From Lepturacanthus savala (lineage: Eukaryota > Chordata > Actinopteri > Scombriformes > Trichiuridae), in the NCBI GenBank assembly GCA_030544235.1, contig CM060484.1:15359031-15423030 (forward strand): DNA of 64,000 nucleotides, written 5' to 3'. The position numbers were made by a program, and so were the translations under genes. Within the stretch, counting starts at the first letter, position 1. Every line of letters starts with the position of its first letter. Below, one piece after another: positions 35,401 through 50,400 of the stretch. The notes below the pieces were generated by a model. The model was not told the origin of the DNA. It ran no database searches and worked only from the letters and a program-made list of their open reading frames with translations.

Positions 35401-38400
35401 ATTTCAATTTTGTTTTTAAAACATGTTATTGAAGGTCTTTGATTTGTCCATTTACATGCAGGTATATGATATTGTCCCTTAATCATGATAATATTGATAA
35501 TATCATGGCGAGCAGTATCTACTCAGTCACTAAGGACACATCACCCTACAGCAGCACTCTTTACACTCTCTTTTACACACTTTACCCATATTACATGTAG
35601 TCATTTGATCCATCGATAGTATAAATATTGATTATAACAGCTTTGAAACAGAACAATGATGAAGAATAAAACATTTACTCCCAACAGTAATCAGAGAGAG
35701 GATTTAGTCCTAAACGTCCCAGGGCTCTAACGGTATAAACCTTTCATATGTCTGCAGCTTGCCTGTTTCTGATCCGCTGAGCAGGAAAGTTTGAGCTAGC
35801 ATGGTTACCCATCCCTGTTATTGTGCACCATGAACTGCTGAACATGTCATTTCAAATCCAGTCAGACTGTTAGTCTGAGCAAAAGCACACTTTCAGTCCA
35901 GTTCAACACAAGTCAGTGTGGATCTGTGTCGGTGCTATGAGCACTGGTATTGAGAAAATTGGACCAAAACCTACAGTTTTGGCCTCCTGGTGCTGTCGTG
36001 GGCCAAATTTAGTGCAACATATGTGATGAGGTGTGCTTAACCAGGCGGTCCTTATAGTCGAGCCAGGATTTTCCCTCAGCATACACCCACAGTTGATATT
36101 TTTCCAATGTTCAGCAATGGATAATATAAGTGCTTCTCCTTCGCTACAGAGAATTTTTTTTGTAAGTAATGATTTGTTCACTTAATTATTAATAAGGGAA
36201 GTTTACAGTAATACAGGTAAGGTCACTGAAAAGGCAAAGGGTGATGACTATAGGCAGAAAAAATGTCACTAGAAACTGAACGTGAATTGCTCAGCTCAAT
36301 TAATTGAATTGAAAATGAATAATTAAAACATACTTTGAATAGAATTATTTGAAATTGAATGGATTCATTTGTAACTGAATTACAAATTCAGTTCCTCTTC
36401 CCTCGGCCGTGGAACGCCCGCCCCGAACATTTCAGGGCTCCACCGCCCATTGATAGTTTTAAAAAGGGTGTTAAAACCCACCTTTTTTAAAAACTCTTTT
36501 AATCTGTAATTCTTTCTGTTTTATTTTTCTTTTCACATGTCTGTTTTTATTTCTTGTAGCACTTTGAGATTTCTTGCAAATATAAAGTGTAATACAAATA
36601 AAATGTATTATTGTTATTAAAATAAAAGACTGAAACTGCATTCGAGCCTCACTGAATATTTAACTCTATATACCTATATATCATCTATATACTTTCACAT
36701 TCAGCTCTCTGAGTTTACACAATTCAAATTTATATGCATATGAATAAACATTTACAACCTCCTCAGGGTAAAATCCAAAGATGTATTATGGTCAAAACTA
36801 GATTAAACTAGATTCTTTTCTCATTGTTATTTTTGACCACACTCCCTCACATCCAGTTTAGTTTTCCTAGTTGTGGATATCAAATTTTCATAAAGATTAT
36901 TCAAGAAATCACTGTAGAGTATATAGTATATACTGTAAGTATATTATTATGATTTCTGCTTCCTACATCATTTACCTGCACATTGATTTACTGGGGTCTA
37001 CAACCTGCAAGTTGCTCTAGGGCTACAAGAAAAAGGAATTAATCCGTTAATCTGCACTTGATTTCCCTTCCCTGATGATCAATTTCGTATTATCACAATC
37101 ATTTTCAAGTTTACTGTATTTCAGTTCTGACTCGAAAAATGTGTTTTTTTTTAATGCAAGTTAAACAACTCACAATTCAAATGTAAATGTTGCAAATTCA
37201 TGCTTTAACGCAGCTATCCGAGATAAGCAATTCAAATCCAAAGGTAAATAATTCAAATTCAGTTTTTTTAATGCAATTATTCAAGTCGAGCGATTCACAT
37301 TCAGTTTCTAGCGACACATAATTCCTCCCATGGTCCACGGCTGATTGCGCGCGGCAGTGTTTGTCCCGAGCACTGCTGAAGTATTGAGTGATAGCTGCTG
37401 GAGCGGAAGGCTCTGATGGATGAGCGGCTATTGAGGAGATCTGAGAAAGAGAGGTGTGACGGCGGGGTGGCAGCGTGCCACATTGAAAAAAAAAAAAAAA
37501 AAAAAAAGCAACATCTAGCAGATAGGGCCCATCCATCTTTATCTGTGTTGCACCCATTCATAAACACGCACTAACATGTCGACGCTTTCTTCACAGTGTT
37601 CTCTGTGAGAGGTTGGGACGACGTGGTTCTTCACCTCTCTATCATGTGGAGGCGGGACAGATAAGACGGTGTCTGAGGCTAATGGAGATTCAGGAAAAAC
37701 AGAGAGCAGGTTAACAACAATTTGCATCTCTTTTATCCTCTTGAAGATCATTTTTTTGGACGGGGTCAAGACTTTTTGACCCTGTTCATTATTTTTTGAC
37801 AAAATCCAATAGCAGAATAGCAGCGTTTGCTTATTTTGCCTTCTGTACCGAGGCACCAGACAAAGGGATTTTTTTCACAACCTGGCAACCCAAAACATTT
37901 TTTTAATAACTAATCTATGAAATATAAATGATTTATAAGCCATTATTAAAGCAATAAGTCACACCCCCAGTTTTTACGGTTACCCATATATACTATTAGT
38001 GACAAAATGGAAAAATATTTCTCACGTTACCATCTAATCTAATCTATCTAATCTATCGATCTTCTCTTATAAAGACGTAGGCGCAACACCAAAGCAGGGA
38101 CAAGATTGATAGTGGGTGCAACTGGAAGTGCTTTATGGATCTAATTTAGCCGTGGGTGTGATTAGTATTTATATGACACATCATCCACATTAGCCAGTGC
38201 TCCTCTGTTCCGCACGCCACTCTTGATCTGCCTCTCTCCTCCCCATTTTTAAAGACACGGCACGCCGGTGATGGGCAGCATCTGGCACTCGCTGTTGGCA
38301 CGACTTTGGATCCGTGTTTATTGCCAGACGCCACAAACGAGGGTTCTCGCTCTCCCTCTTCTCTTGGTGTGTGTGTGTCTCTCTCTCACTCCCTCTCTAT

Positions 38401-41400
38401 CCGCTTCACGCCAAGCGTGTCGTTTCTTCACGCAAACACGAGTGGACAGACACACGTTCGTGAGGACATGAAACAATTTTACGGTTCCACATCTCCGGTG
38501 GATTGTCTGAGAGGAAATCCGTTTTTAGATGTCTAACCGCTAATGTTGCACGTACCCAACGTGCCTGTTTTTTATGTGTAGTGCTGTCACTGATGCAAGA
38601 GGAAAACATAGAACAAACAATACACCTCATTTCTGTGTTCTTGTTTCCTTGCTGTGTAAATCTCGCCCCCCCCACCAGCTGAACATTTCCGTGGTGCGGA
38701 TGAAGAAGGTTGATGCCTACAGTGTATGTTCGCCTTCTCCCCTGTGAGACGCCTGTTGCTCCGTGGCTCAGCCCTGAAGTAAAGATGGATTACTGCAGAA
38801 GAACTGCCTGCCCTGCCCTTTACACATTTCACACACACCACTTCTCCATTATCAGCCTCATCCACGGGGGGAAGGAAACACACACACACACACACACACA
38901 CAGGTCTGAAAGCTCCGACAGGGTTGTTAGCAAAAGGTCAAAGTCACGAATCTGACAAATCTTTCTTTAGAGAAACGAAGCCCTCTCAAATCCAGTTATA
39001 TGGAAAATACTGTTTTTTTTTCTTTTCTCCTCGTTTGTTGTCTTTCTATCAGTTTCTATTTATCTCCATTTTCTCTCTGTGTGTCTCTCTCTGCATGCTT
39101 TGGGTTTTAGATACAACAGCGAGGAAGAAACCTGGTCCTGTTTGGATCAATGTCCTGGAGAAAAACTAATCCAGGCTCTGCAGTCAGAAGCTTATCCTGC
39201 TGCTGATTGGCTGCATGGACTTAACCCCAGGGTTCAATAGAGGAATTATTGACTGATTGGTAAACTGGCTAGCTTTTGATTAGTCGGTGCTTAAAGAGTT
39301 CACTTCCTTTATTTCAAACACAATATTCTTGATGCAGTTCTTATAGGGTTATAGGATTTTAAAGAAATACCTACTGAGCTAACTAAATCATTTTTGCTCA
39401 ATACATATCCATGAGCCCAATTTTATAAATACTATTTATGGCTGCATTTTTGCATGTAATTGGGGCTCTAAATGGTGCTTTTCAATGGTACTGGCAGAGT
39501 CCATCTTTCCTGTGTGGGGTTGTGTACCCACTTATACATACACATCAGGAAACATCAGGAAAGAGATCACTATTTCATTTGTTTTGTCTATAATGTCTAC
39601 TTTTTCAATCCATGATCCACTTTTTACAAATAAAGCGTTAACAAACTTTTATTTATTTCATTCAGATACAAGCGACCTGTAATTTTCGACCCGCGCCATT
39701 AAAAAGCCTTTATCACCAGTCACCACAGGTGTCGACCAGGATTGAGATCTTACCTTGTTTTACTGCCACTCTACATGTCCATGTTACCTCGGACTGAGCT
39801 ATTGTAATTCAGTAACAACATTACATTGTGACAATAGTCAGTTTCTGTCCTGGAGCAGCAGGTGAGCAAACTGTCAATCACAACTGTCAATCAAGGCCCA
39901 CATGGCTGCCATCAAAGCTACTATAGCTCTTCAAATCGTATTAATGTCGCAATAATATTTTTGAATAATCGTCTTAAATCCTGAGGTGCGCAGTAAACCT
40001 GCATGAATATAATTCCATAGGAAACTGAGCTATTTTTTTGTACCTGAAAGTTATTTTTTTAAATGTTACTTTAATATTATCTCTCTCTTTGCTTCATCGC
40101 CGCTTCAAATACAGAAGCACTTTCCTTCCCCAGCTTCCTCTTAACCTCTGTATTTTCCTGTGAATTCATTTTATATTCTATTCAGTCAGGTCTTTTCACT
40201 CCCTGGTATGATAATGGCTGATAATTGTCAATGTTTAATGAATGGCTGGCGGCTGGATACAGGTTCAGAAATATCCCTGTGACCGCCAACATAAGAAGTT
40301 CATCTATAATTTGCTCACACATCCCCACTGTGTTTCAGAGGAAGCTAAACGTATGACGCCAATTTTCTGTTCATTTGCATACTGTATGTATGGTGCAGAT
40401 GTTGATTTCCCCCGAATAAAGGTGCACAGAAACACCTCAGGTTGTGGTTTATTTGGCTGTGGAAGAGGAAAAGCGAAGCTGCCGACTCTTTCCCGCTCAC
40501 CTCCTCTCTAACGTTACTTCTCACTCCGCTTTCCTGCTGCACCAGAGTGGCAAGTTTGCACCACTTCTCATCCCCATTTAGGTGTGAAATGTATTTATAT
40601 TCAAAGCGCAGAAAAATGGAGGAGAAGGGATGGGGAGGGGGAGAAAGTGACACAAGCAATCTCCTGGAAAAGGGGTGTATTTTTTTCCTGATGTCTATAA
40701 AACGCCATATTCCTCGGGATAAAACCCCGGACAAAGAGGAGCTGTCAGTACCTATCGGGGCAAGTGTTTGGACCATGCGGAGAGTTTTTGAATTGGACCG
40801 CTACGCCATTCTGGGCCATTTGAGAAAGTGAATCGAAGCTGGTGAAAGGAAAACGTGAGCCCAAGCTGAGCGGGGGAGCACTCTGGAGACAGGGGAAGTA
40901 GACAGAGGCACATTATAGAGGGCAGGAGTAGTGAGAACGAGGGCTCCATGCACCGCAGCTCACAGCTTTTAACGCTGCCTTGAGTGGCAGCAGAGACACG
41001 ACACATTGTTTTTACTCCGCTCCACTTTGCGGCACTCTCGCGGCTTACCATATTCCCTCGTTCCTCCCCGTAGAACCTCCGCAATTTGACTCTGATGCAC
41101 GAAAGGCACCCCACACCCCCTCCCCCAAGAATTAATTTTCTCGGAAACTCATCAGACTGCATTATACCGACTGTTTAAACATGCAAGACGTGCGGCTGTG
41201 CTCCATCGCGGGGATCTATCGGACAAACGTGTCTGGCAGCCATCCTTCACCCGCGCCGGGGCCAGCAGAGGGATGTCTCCGGGTCTCCTTTAACACTATT
41301 ATTACTTTTTTAAAGCTGCTGTGATTAATTTTTAATGTGGATGAATATTTCAGAGTTTAAAAAAAAGAGGGGGGGGGGTATATAGAGAGTGAGGCATTTG

Positions 41401-44400
41401 TGGTGAGAAAGACAGAGAGAGAAAGAATTTGGTGATATTGAGATGCAAGAGGAGTGGTCCCCAATATTCTTCCCACTGCCTGGACTCCATTATGCTCCAC
41501 CGACTCACTCTCTGGTCAATCACGAATCGAACGGTGGCGTGCGAGTATCCGGTTCTGTCACGCCATGTCGTGTCAGCGGCCATTGCGCGTCAGGTAGATT
41601 CATAATGGGTGTGTGTGTGGTGAGAACTGGCGAGCGATGGGTTGTTAAAGTAGGCTCTGTCACAAAATGTTCGTCTCAAACTCTCGCCCAATGGATGATC
41701 GCGATTCTATAGCCTTTGTCTTATGAGCGTTCTTCAGCAAAGGAATCCTCGACCCTGCCACCACCGCCATCTGCATATCAGTGATGTGAGGAGGCTTTCA
41801 TTGACAAATAGGATGCTTTACAGTCTCAGCCTAGACTGTAAATGAGAGGAACAGGGGAGAGAGCAACATGAGAGTGAAATGAGGCCACAATACAGATATC
41901 AAACAAGCGTGAGCGAGCGGCCTCCCCGCAGATAACAGTCAGCTAGCATGAAAGAGAGAAAGAGCGAGAATGCTTCCTCAGCAACCCTTTTCTCAATTAT
42001 CTGCTGTTCAGCGATGGCGATGACGGATTTACTTTGAAAAAAAAAAGGGAGGGGGTGGCGGCGGGGGGAGAAAAAAACTCTTAGTGGACTTGTAGTTTAG
42101 CTGAAAACGTATGGCCCAGAGAGTCATTAATCCGTTTCAGAGCAGCAGCACATCGAGTTCCTCCAGCGAAATGCGTGATCGAGCAACAGACAGAGGAAAG
42201 AAGCAGAGTGCAGATCTGATTAGGCTGCCGTCTCCACACACTCCACGGGGATTAAGCACAACAGTTCCTTGTTGGACCTCCCTACTTTGTTCCATACAGC
42301 ACCATGCGCCATTAGCAAAAAAGAATGAAATCCCAACTCCACTCTCTAATTAACACTCTTGCATGGCCACACAATCAGATTTGCGTATTAATGCACAGTT
42401 AAGGTGCCACCGGTGCTGGATAAATAACATCAGATACATCATGCATTATTCTTCCTGTAATGTGAGACCCCTAAAAAGCTGAACAAATAAAGTGCTTATT
42501 TATGAGTCTCGGTTGGGTTCAAAATGTTCAAAATATTACATTCTGTAGCCACGAGTATCTACATTTGCATACTTAAAGTGTCATTTGCATTTTTACACAA
42601 GCATCGCCTTGAAAGATGTCCGGAGTAACTGGAGAACATGCACTTTGTAGAAAAACACACTTAAACTATACAGTCGCCCACCCCGCACCCCCATTCACAG
42701 TTATTGAAACCAGCCAATCAGAGGAGAGGCTCATTAATAATAATAAGACAGTCATAAAGTGGCTTGTTCTTTCCAGAGCTCCAGAGAGAAGCTTGAGAGA
42801 GGGGATGAAAAATATAATGAGTTTGATTGTTGCTACTTTAAACATGTATTGTAAATGTTCATTAAATTATCATTTTTCTAGTATCTACATTTTCTGTATG
42901 AGTCATATATGAATTTGTCATAAGCCAGACTGTGTGCATTTCTTTTCTTCATGTTTGATGCATAGATAGAGTTTATATATCGCCTAGACCTTATCTAGAG
43001 TAACAAAAACATGAAAGTGGCTATTTGCATGATATGGGACCTTTAATTGTGGCTATATTAGTCACACATTCAAACTAAATATGCATTTAAAATGCTCATG
43101 TAAAACTCTCACAAATTTCCCCACTAATATATGTGTTATCTTTACATACTTTAAAGCAGCTATAATCCTATAATATTTTTCATTACAAAAATGCATTGGT
43201 TTACAGTAAATATGCTCTACTGCACTACAGCTTTACTTTTACTTTATAGAATTCCGGCATTGTTTTATTTCACTTTCACTGCTTACATTGGGACCTGTTT
43301 ACAGAGGAAAATTCTCTTAAAACCACTGAACCCACTACCTGCTTGGCACCAAATGGTAAACTGGCACAGTTAACGACTAGTTGCTAAATATAGTGGAGCG
43401 TTTAGCAGCTAAGGAGCCAGACATTTCTCTCAATCAGAGTGAATAAATAGTGAATATAGACTTAACCAGGTGGACAGAAATCCGACTGAATAAATGATGA
43501 TACTCTAGAACTGTTAGCTATTCAACATATTAACTTAAATAATGGTGCTGTTGAGTTAACAACTTGTTTTCTCTGCCCTCAAGTGGACAAAAAACACAGC
43601 ATTAACATAACTTAATGAAAAAAACTAGCTGACCTGGTGTTTATTTACATATCAAGTATTTATTTGGACTCATGTTTCTGGACACTGGATGAATGTCCGA
43701 TATTCACTGTCTTTTCTGTTTCTCTCTGCAACAAATTCTGTCTGAAACACCTGGCTCTTAAGCTGCTAAATTTGGATTTTTGGAGAATTTATTCGTGGCT
43801 AATTGGGTAATGAGGACAAATATTCCTGCTTTGGAGTCTGACAATCTGACAGTCCTGTCTGAGCTTTTCATCTAGACTGATATTGTGTGCTGAGCTGAGC
43901 TTTTCTTCGAGGACTCGGTCTTGTCAGATTTGATGGCTTTTCCATCACTCAATCTATTTCAGCTTTCACTTTCTCTTTTCTCCCCCCCCCCAAACACCTT
44001 TTTCTCCACCGCTGCCAAATTGTCTTTTGAGAACTCTGCTCAACTTGAGCCTCAAAGAAAAGAAGAAAATCTCCTCCCCTTTCAAAGCGAGGAAATCCTC
44101 TTGTCACACATGAAAGAAGCGTGTAGAGTTGACGGCTGATTGAGTGATAAGTCCTCATCTAAGCATTAAAAAAGAAGTGGCTCAGGGTGTGATATTTTAT
44201 AACAGACACCCAGGAAAAAAAACACGAGATTGCACAACATATACCGCACTTATCTTCTGACACATTTCCTCTCCGTAGAGTCCGCATTTGTATTTATTAT
44301 TCCCTTTCTTCAAGACGAGGAGGACTGGAGCTCTCTCTGTGCAGTAACCCCCTACTCTAATATTATAATCTTTCAAGATGATGCTGTATTTAGTTTCTGA

Positions 44401-47400
44401 ATGAATCATTTTCTATGAGCCCCTTCTCCCTCTCCTCTTTCTGTCTTGTTCTATTTCTTAATCTCTGATCTTTTCCCTCAGATCTTTTTCCTTTCCTTCT
44501 CTCTCTCGTCTTTCATCTTCTTCTTCGGGTCCTTGATTGAAGAGTTTTGCATACACAGCATAAATAAATTACTGACAATAACCCGATTAGGATAATAACT
44601 TGATTGAAGCATTTATCTGGTTTACAGTAACTCAACTTCAGCAGTAATACAATTTGTTTTGATGTTGAGGATGTGTTGTAGCAACAGGAAACATCTTATT
44701 GGTCCTTCAGAATAATAAATAATAGAGAGTAGATGCAGAATCAAATCACTGGAAGCAATCAGTCTAAGGTGTATCCCCTCCACATTTCGCAGCTCAAATC
44801 CTATATTAAAAAGCTCGGTGATAAATGTTGTTCTGTTAATCGGGTTTCTCAGATTTATGACATAATTTGACTTACATTACCCCTCTCAGGTGTTTGCATG
44901 GAAGTTTTAATAATCGTAGTACTGCCTTAGTCCAGCCACAATCAAATTATATTTGTGCATGTAAGCACTCTGAAAGTCATCCCTCCCCTCCCTTTGCTGT
45001 TTCATTTCCCTTCTCCCTCCACCAGATTTGCTTCTCCTCCTAATAACGCTCAATTTTGAGATTTTATAACTGAGCAACAAGGATTTCAATTTCATAGCAA
45101 TGCACACTTTTATTTTTGCCTTTCTTTGCCCTCCTGTAAACTGTGAAATCATGTTTGTTAATTGATTGATTTCAATTCAAATCTCAGAGTGGTATGATTC
45201 TGTGGTAACTCTGCGTGCATGTGTGCGTGTTTGTGCGTTTGCCCATGTGTTACCCTCTGTGTGTGTGTGAAAGACAGATAAAGGGGAAAAATAAGAGGCG
45301 AAGAGGAGGAGTCAAAGTGGGCACATGGGTGTGCAACTTAAGTCTGTGTTGTTGTTCACTTCAATACATTTAAGAGGGCGAGCATAGGAGAGAGAGAGAG
45401 AGAAAGTGTGTGTGATAGGTCTTAATAAACCTCACATAAGTGTGTTCAGTGATCAAACCTGCAGCATCCGGCTAGACTGTCACACAGCATGAAACTTGAA
45501 TTCCCCAAAACTGATGTGATTCAGATGACAGCATGATGCATATAACTGTGCACCGGGACATGCACTGTGCTATCGGTGCTAACATGTAAAACAAGTTGTA
45601 AATACACAGAAAAAAAAGAATTACACACACAGATACACACACACACACACACACACACATGTATCCATATACCTGTAGATGATGCAGGCACAGTCCCTGC
45701 AGGTCCCACAGTTCTCAATGTCCTGTCCGGTTCTGTATGTGTGTCTTCTGTTGGAAAGCAAAGAGAGATGACATATCAGGGGTAAAAGAGTTATGTCGTG
45801 CGTGTGTGTGCATTGTGTGTGTTTTGTTTGCCCACAGAGACCTATTCATTTTTTTTTATTTCTTTTTTGGCACACGCACAACAATCTCTTCTCTGAAATC
45901 ACCCCTAATCATTTTTTAATGAACGATACCCCTTTCAACATCCCCAGGCTGTTACGTAAACCATGAGTCACTACATCACTCCAGAGTTGAACAGGGAGAT
46001 ATGCACAGCAAATAGCTCCTGTTTAAAGGACTTTTATTTTCTGCTGTGATGTTTCCATCACACCCCAGATCTCCATATTTAACTCTATAAATCCTTCCTC
46101 ACATCATTAATCCAGGCATAAAATAATGCTTATCAGATAAAAGTCAAGTCTGCAGTCTGTGTGCATTAGACTTAGCCCCATTACGAAATTCTTTGACTGG
46201 AACATGCAAAATATGTCACTTTATGAGACAGATGGCCATGCAGTCACATGATCAAACGTCTGTAAAGCATAGTGTTGGCATTAGTGTTGACACTGTGATT
46301 TGGATTATGCTGTTCAGATATCCGTCAAGTGTCTCCACGGATTCATAGACACAGATCTATCGTCTAATATCCATGATTTCTCTCATCATGTACTATTTTG
46401 GTGTGATGAGGTGGGAGAAATTCCTAAGCAGCTTACAATGAAAGAAGTAGATTAATTAAAGACTTGATGAGAATGGTAAAGGGTTTACACTAAGAGGCAT
46501 GGAGGCATCTGAAACCACCAACACAGTGACAGCTAAGCGCAGATTCCTATCTATGCACGCTGCATACATGCATGAGGAAAGAGCTGCTGCAAAAAAGGTG
46601 CAACCAATCTTCCAAAAGGCACCCTGTGGTCTGACATGACATGAATTCTTTAGCATATTGAGAGTTGATGCTTGCATGACTGATATGAGACTAACTATGC
46701 TCCCCTGCCTTCTGTTTCACTATCAATCTGTCTTTTTTTGGATTTTCTTTTGGCTTTTTCTGTTGCTCACCCTGCTGTTTTCAGGTTTCCTCGCCTTCAC
46801 TTTTTTTTCTTTTACAAAATTTTGATTGTGTTCTGCCCACACGGCTTTCTTGCCCAAGTATTTACAATGCTTACAATACTGGGATTGGCTATAAATAGAG
46901 GGGCTGCATCACAGCAAAGCTGAGGCACAACAACCATCTGTAATAAGATACAGGGAGGTGATTACTGCTGTGTTGTGGATATCCCCTTTTTTGGAAGATA
47001 AAATAATATACCTACAACAACCCGCTTGTCTACTCCATTCCTGGGGTGAATAGAAAATCTTTTAGTGCAAAGCTGTGATCACATTATCATGTCTGCCCGT
47101 CATTTATTTTTATGTGGAGAGCATAGTCTTCGGATAAATCAGCAGGCATTTAGGCAACATGCTGACATTTACTTTGCAGATTGCTACTCATAATTGGCAT
47201 AGTCCCATTGCTCTTTATTTTCTTATTCCCTTTGTTATCTACCCATCTATCTATCTGATCTAAGCACATTTTATATTTTTTTTCTAACAGAAGAGAGAAT
47301 GTGGAAGTTGGCTTCAGATCACCAGATGGCTCTTTACACTACACTTGGCCCTGGGCTGAGAACCCCTGTTAGCCCTGGGTTTACAGCTCCATTAGCTCGA

Positions 47401-50400
47401 GGCTTCCAGTCATTTCACATTTACAACTTCAACTGTGGGATAGCTCCTCGTTTGGCCCAGGGCTTTCACGCTATTCTAAAATTGACCCAGAGTAAATTTT
47501 GAACATTTCAAACATAAAAGTTGACTCAGGAATACTCTAATCCAAGTTAACACTTGGCCAAGCAAAATGCGAGCATGAAGCCAAAGCTTTAACCCCACTT
47601 CAGAGCAGGGTTATTCCTGACTTTAGGCCACGGAACACATGGTTAAGATCATTTTGTGTAGACTGAGGTTAGAACAATTCTCACAATCAATTCAGTGGAG
47701 ATGACACTTTCATTGTTCAATCAAAGAGTCGTGGCTACTATGTGCCTAAATTGTGTGAAGTGATCCCCACATTAAATGTATTCAAGTGTCAATCCTGGAA
47801 AACAGCCAGGATTCTGTAACCATTAATGTTTTGCACTAACTGGAAAATTATCTTGACCGCAATCATTTTATCATTTGCTGTGAGGACTGGAGGTAAACAA
47901 GTAATTAGCATTTCTAAAGGCTTAGAGTTTTGGTTAGCTTAGAGCTAAATAAATGGAAGTGTAAAATACCTGTCAGAAGTTGGTGATTGATTATCTTAGG
48001 TAACCGTGTTATGATGTATACATTATGATCTGACAAAGGTCTCATTGAGCTCAATATATTGTTCATTAAATAGATGTGCCTGCGTTAACTTTTCTCACTT
48101 ATACTGTAAACCACAGAAATGAAATACTGGCTCACCCATCTCTTTCAGCTTCCTTCTTCTCAAGGTCTTGAATGACATCCAGCAGGACCTTAATGGTGTT
48201 CTGGCTGGTCTCCAGGACCCCTTCCAGGCTGTGAAGCTGGTTCTGCAGGCTACGAATATCATGCAGGGGTCCATTGGGACTCAGGAGCTTCTCTGTCACT
48301 CTAGCTGGGTCCAATTTACACCTGGCACCAGACACCAACCCTCCCAGAATTTCCTGGACTTGTCTTAGTGTGTCAGCCTGGGTGGCAGTCAGAGGTCCAG
48401 TTGTAGGCCGCTCCAAAGAAGCACAGCAGCGACTGGCTCCAGAGCAACCCTGCTGGCTTTGAGAGAGAGGGTGTTGGCTGTTGGGGGTGTTGGGTCTGGT
48501 GTTGGCTCCTGAGCAGAGCATTTTATGGAGTGCCCCAAGCTGAGCCTGGGCTGAGCTGAGACAACTGGGCCTAAAACAGGCCTTGGCAGGAGAGGAGAAG
48601 GAGGAGGATGACTGCTTCTCTTCCTTCATCACAGCAACTAGCGGGGTTTGAGCTCTGTGCTTCAGAGAGCTGGCTCGCTCACAGAGCTTGGGTGAGTCTG
48701 TACATTTGATATCTTCCTTTTTCTCCTTCTCCCTGTTTTTGTCTTTCTCGCTGGCCTTGCTTTCTGCCCTGAGCATGGGTGTTCGGATTGCAGGACCTGG
48801 TGGATTGCTTCCCTTTTTGCGTGGAGTGTAGGGTGGTGGTGGTGGTGGGGGAGGTGGAAGTCGAATGCCCCTCTTATCCTGAGCATTTTTGGGGGCCTGA
48901 GAAGGGGGAGTGTATGGTGGTGCAGCACGAAATGTGGACGAGTACAGAGGAACAGCTTTAGTTGGAGTCGCACATTGTTGTGCATTTGGAAGAGCAGACG
49001 TATATGTTTTCACAAGTGGAAGTGGAGAAGTGCAAGATTTTAGTTTTGGGACTGGGGAGGAGTAGGGTGGTATGCCTGTATTGGCAGAAGAGGTATTTTG
49101 CAGAGCTTGACATGGGATGTTGCAATGAGATACAGTTTGTATGAGAGTAGTATAAGAAGGTGAACTTGAAGTGTGGTGAGGGGCATGCGGACCAGCTGGA
49201 TGTGTGGTGGTGTAATATGATATGGACGTGCAAGACATGGCGGTTTGAGTTACAAACGTACCTGGTATTAGATTTGTAGGAGGCATAACATTTGATGCAC
49301 TGTGTAAATGTTGATGTGTTACATTTGTGGCAGTTGATGGATGTCTAGAGGACTCAGAGGGAGTCACATTGGGGATCATAGTTGGGGTAGAGGTGGAACA
49401 GGTAAGGGGAATGGATGATAATATATCTGAAATAGGGGACATGCAGTTTTGGGTTGGACATGTAAGTGCAGTTGAGGAAGGACTGGTGCAGACAACGGCT
49501 GTACTGGGGGTTGTTGGTGGTGACACAACAGTATAATAGGGAATAGGGTGTTGGATAACAGTAGCTACAGAGGTGGAGCAAGGAATGGGCACTGCTATGG
49601 GTGGGGGTGGGGTGGTGCAAGCTGGCTTGGTTGGGGAGGAGCAAGGTGATTCAGGAGTTTGTGTTGGTGCACTAATAAGTGGGGGAGAGGTACAGTAAGG
49701 CACAGTAGTTGTTTGGATAGTGGGGGGGTCTTGTGTCACAACTGGACTCTCTGACTTAATTTGCATTGAGTTGGGTGATACCGTTGGAAGCGGGGAAGCA
49801 CATGGGCTGTATGTTTGTGTCTGGCTAGTGCAAGGTTCAGGATCTGGAGGAGAGTGACAGGGGGAGTCTGTTTGTATATGAGTGGTGGACTTTTCTTCAT
49901 TTGGAGGTAGGGTTGGATGAAAGTTGGTGATTTGAATTTGGGTTGTGCATTTTTTGTCACTCAAAGGTGGAGACTGACTTTTACTCTCAGTTTGATTTTG
50001 GGTGGTGCAATAATTTGAATGTAGAGGTGGGCAGGGGCTCTCAGTTTGAACTTGAGTAGTACAGAGTTTGGTATTTGCAGGAGGAGGGGATAGACTGGGG
50101 CTTTCAGTCTGAGTAGGAGTGGTGCAATAATGCACCTCCTTTCCAGGATCACTTGTTGTCCTGTTCAGCCGCTTTCTCCTCCTTACCATTGAGGGAGTGC
50201 TGCTTCCTTGGCGCTTGGGGCCATCTCGGCAGGGTACAGAGGAACATTGACATGGCTCAGTGTTGTGAAGGACTGAAGGAGGACAGCTGTGTCTCGAGTT
50301 TTTTACCACAGCAACGGCTGATTTAATATCTGTCCTAGAAGACTTAGACCTCCGTTCCACCACAGTTCGATCTGCAGGCCCTGAAGGACCGTTCTGATCT

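Larger units (their letters stand above)
28445..45672 (-). other. Large insyn2 intron (17.2 kb)
   Basis: Holds the CAG, TA and CA microsatellites, the inverted-repeat element with its L2 fragment, a relative of the 21-kb MITE near 34.9 kb, and an A tract at 37484-37506. Stretches at 37.3-38.5 and 40.4-41.3 kb are richer in CpG than their surroundings, but I could not support an exon in either. Confidence 0.55.
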
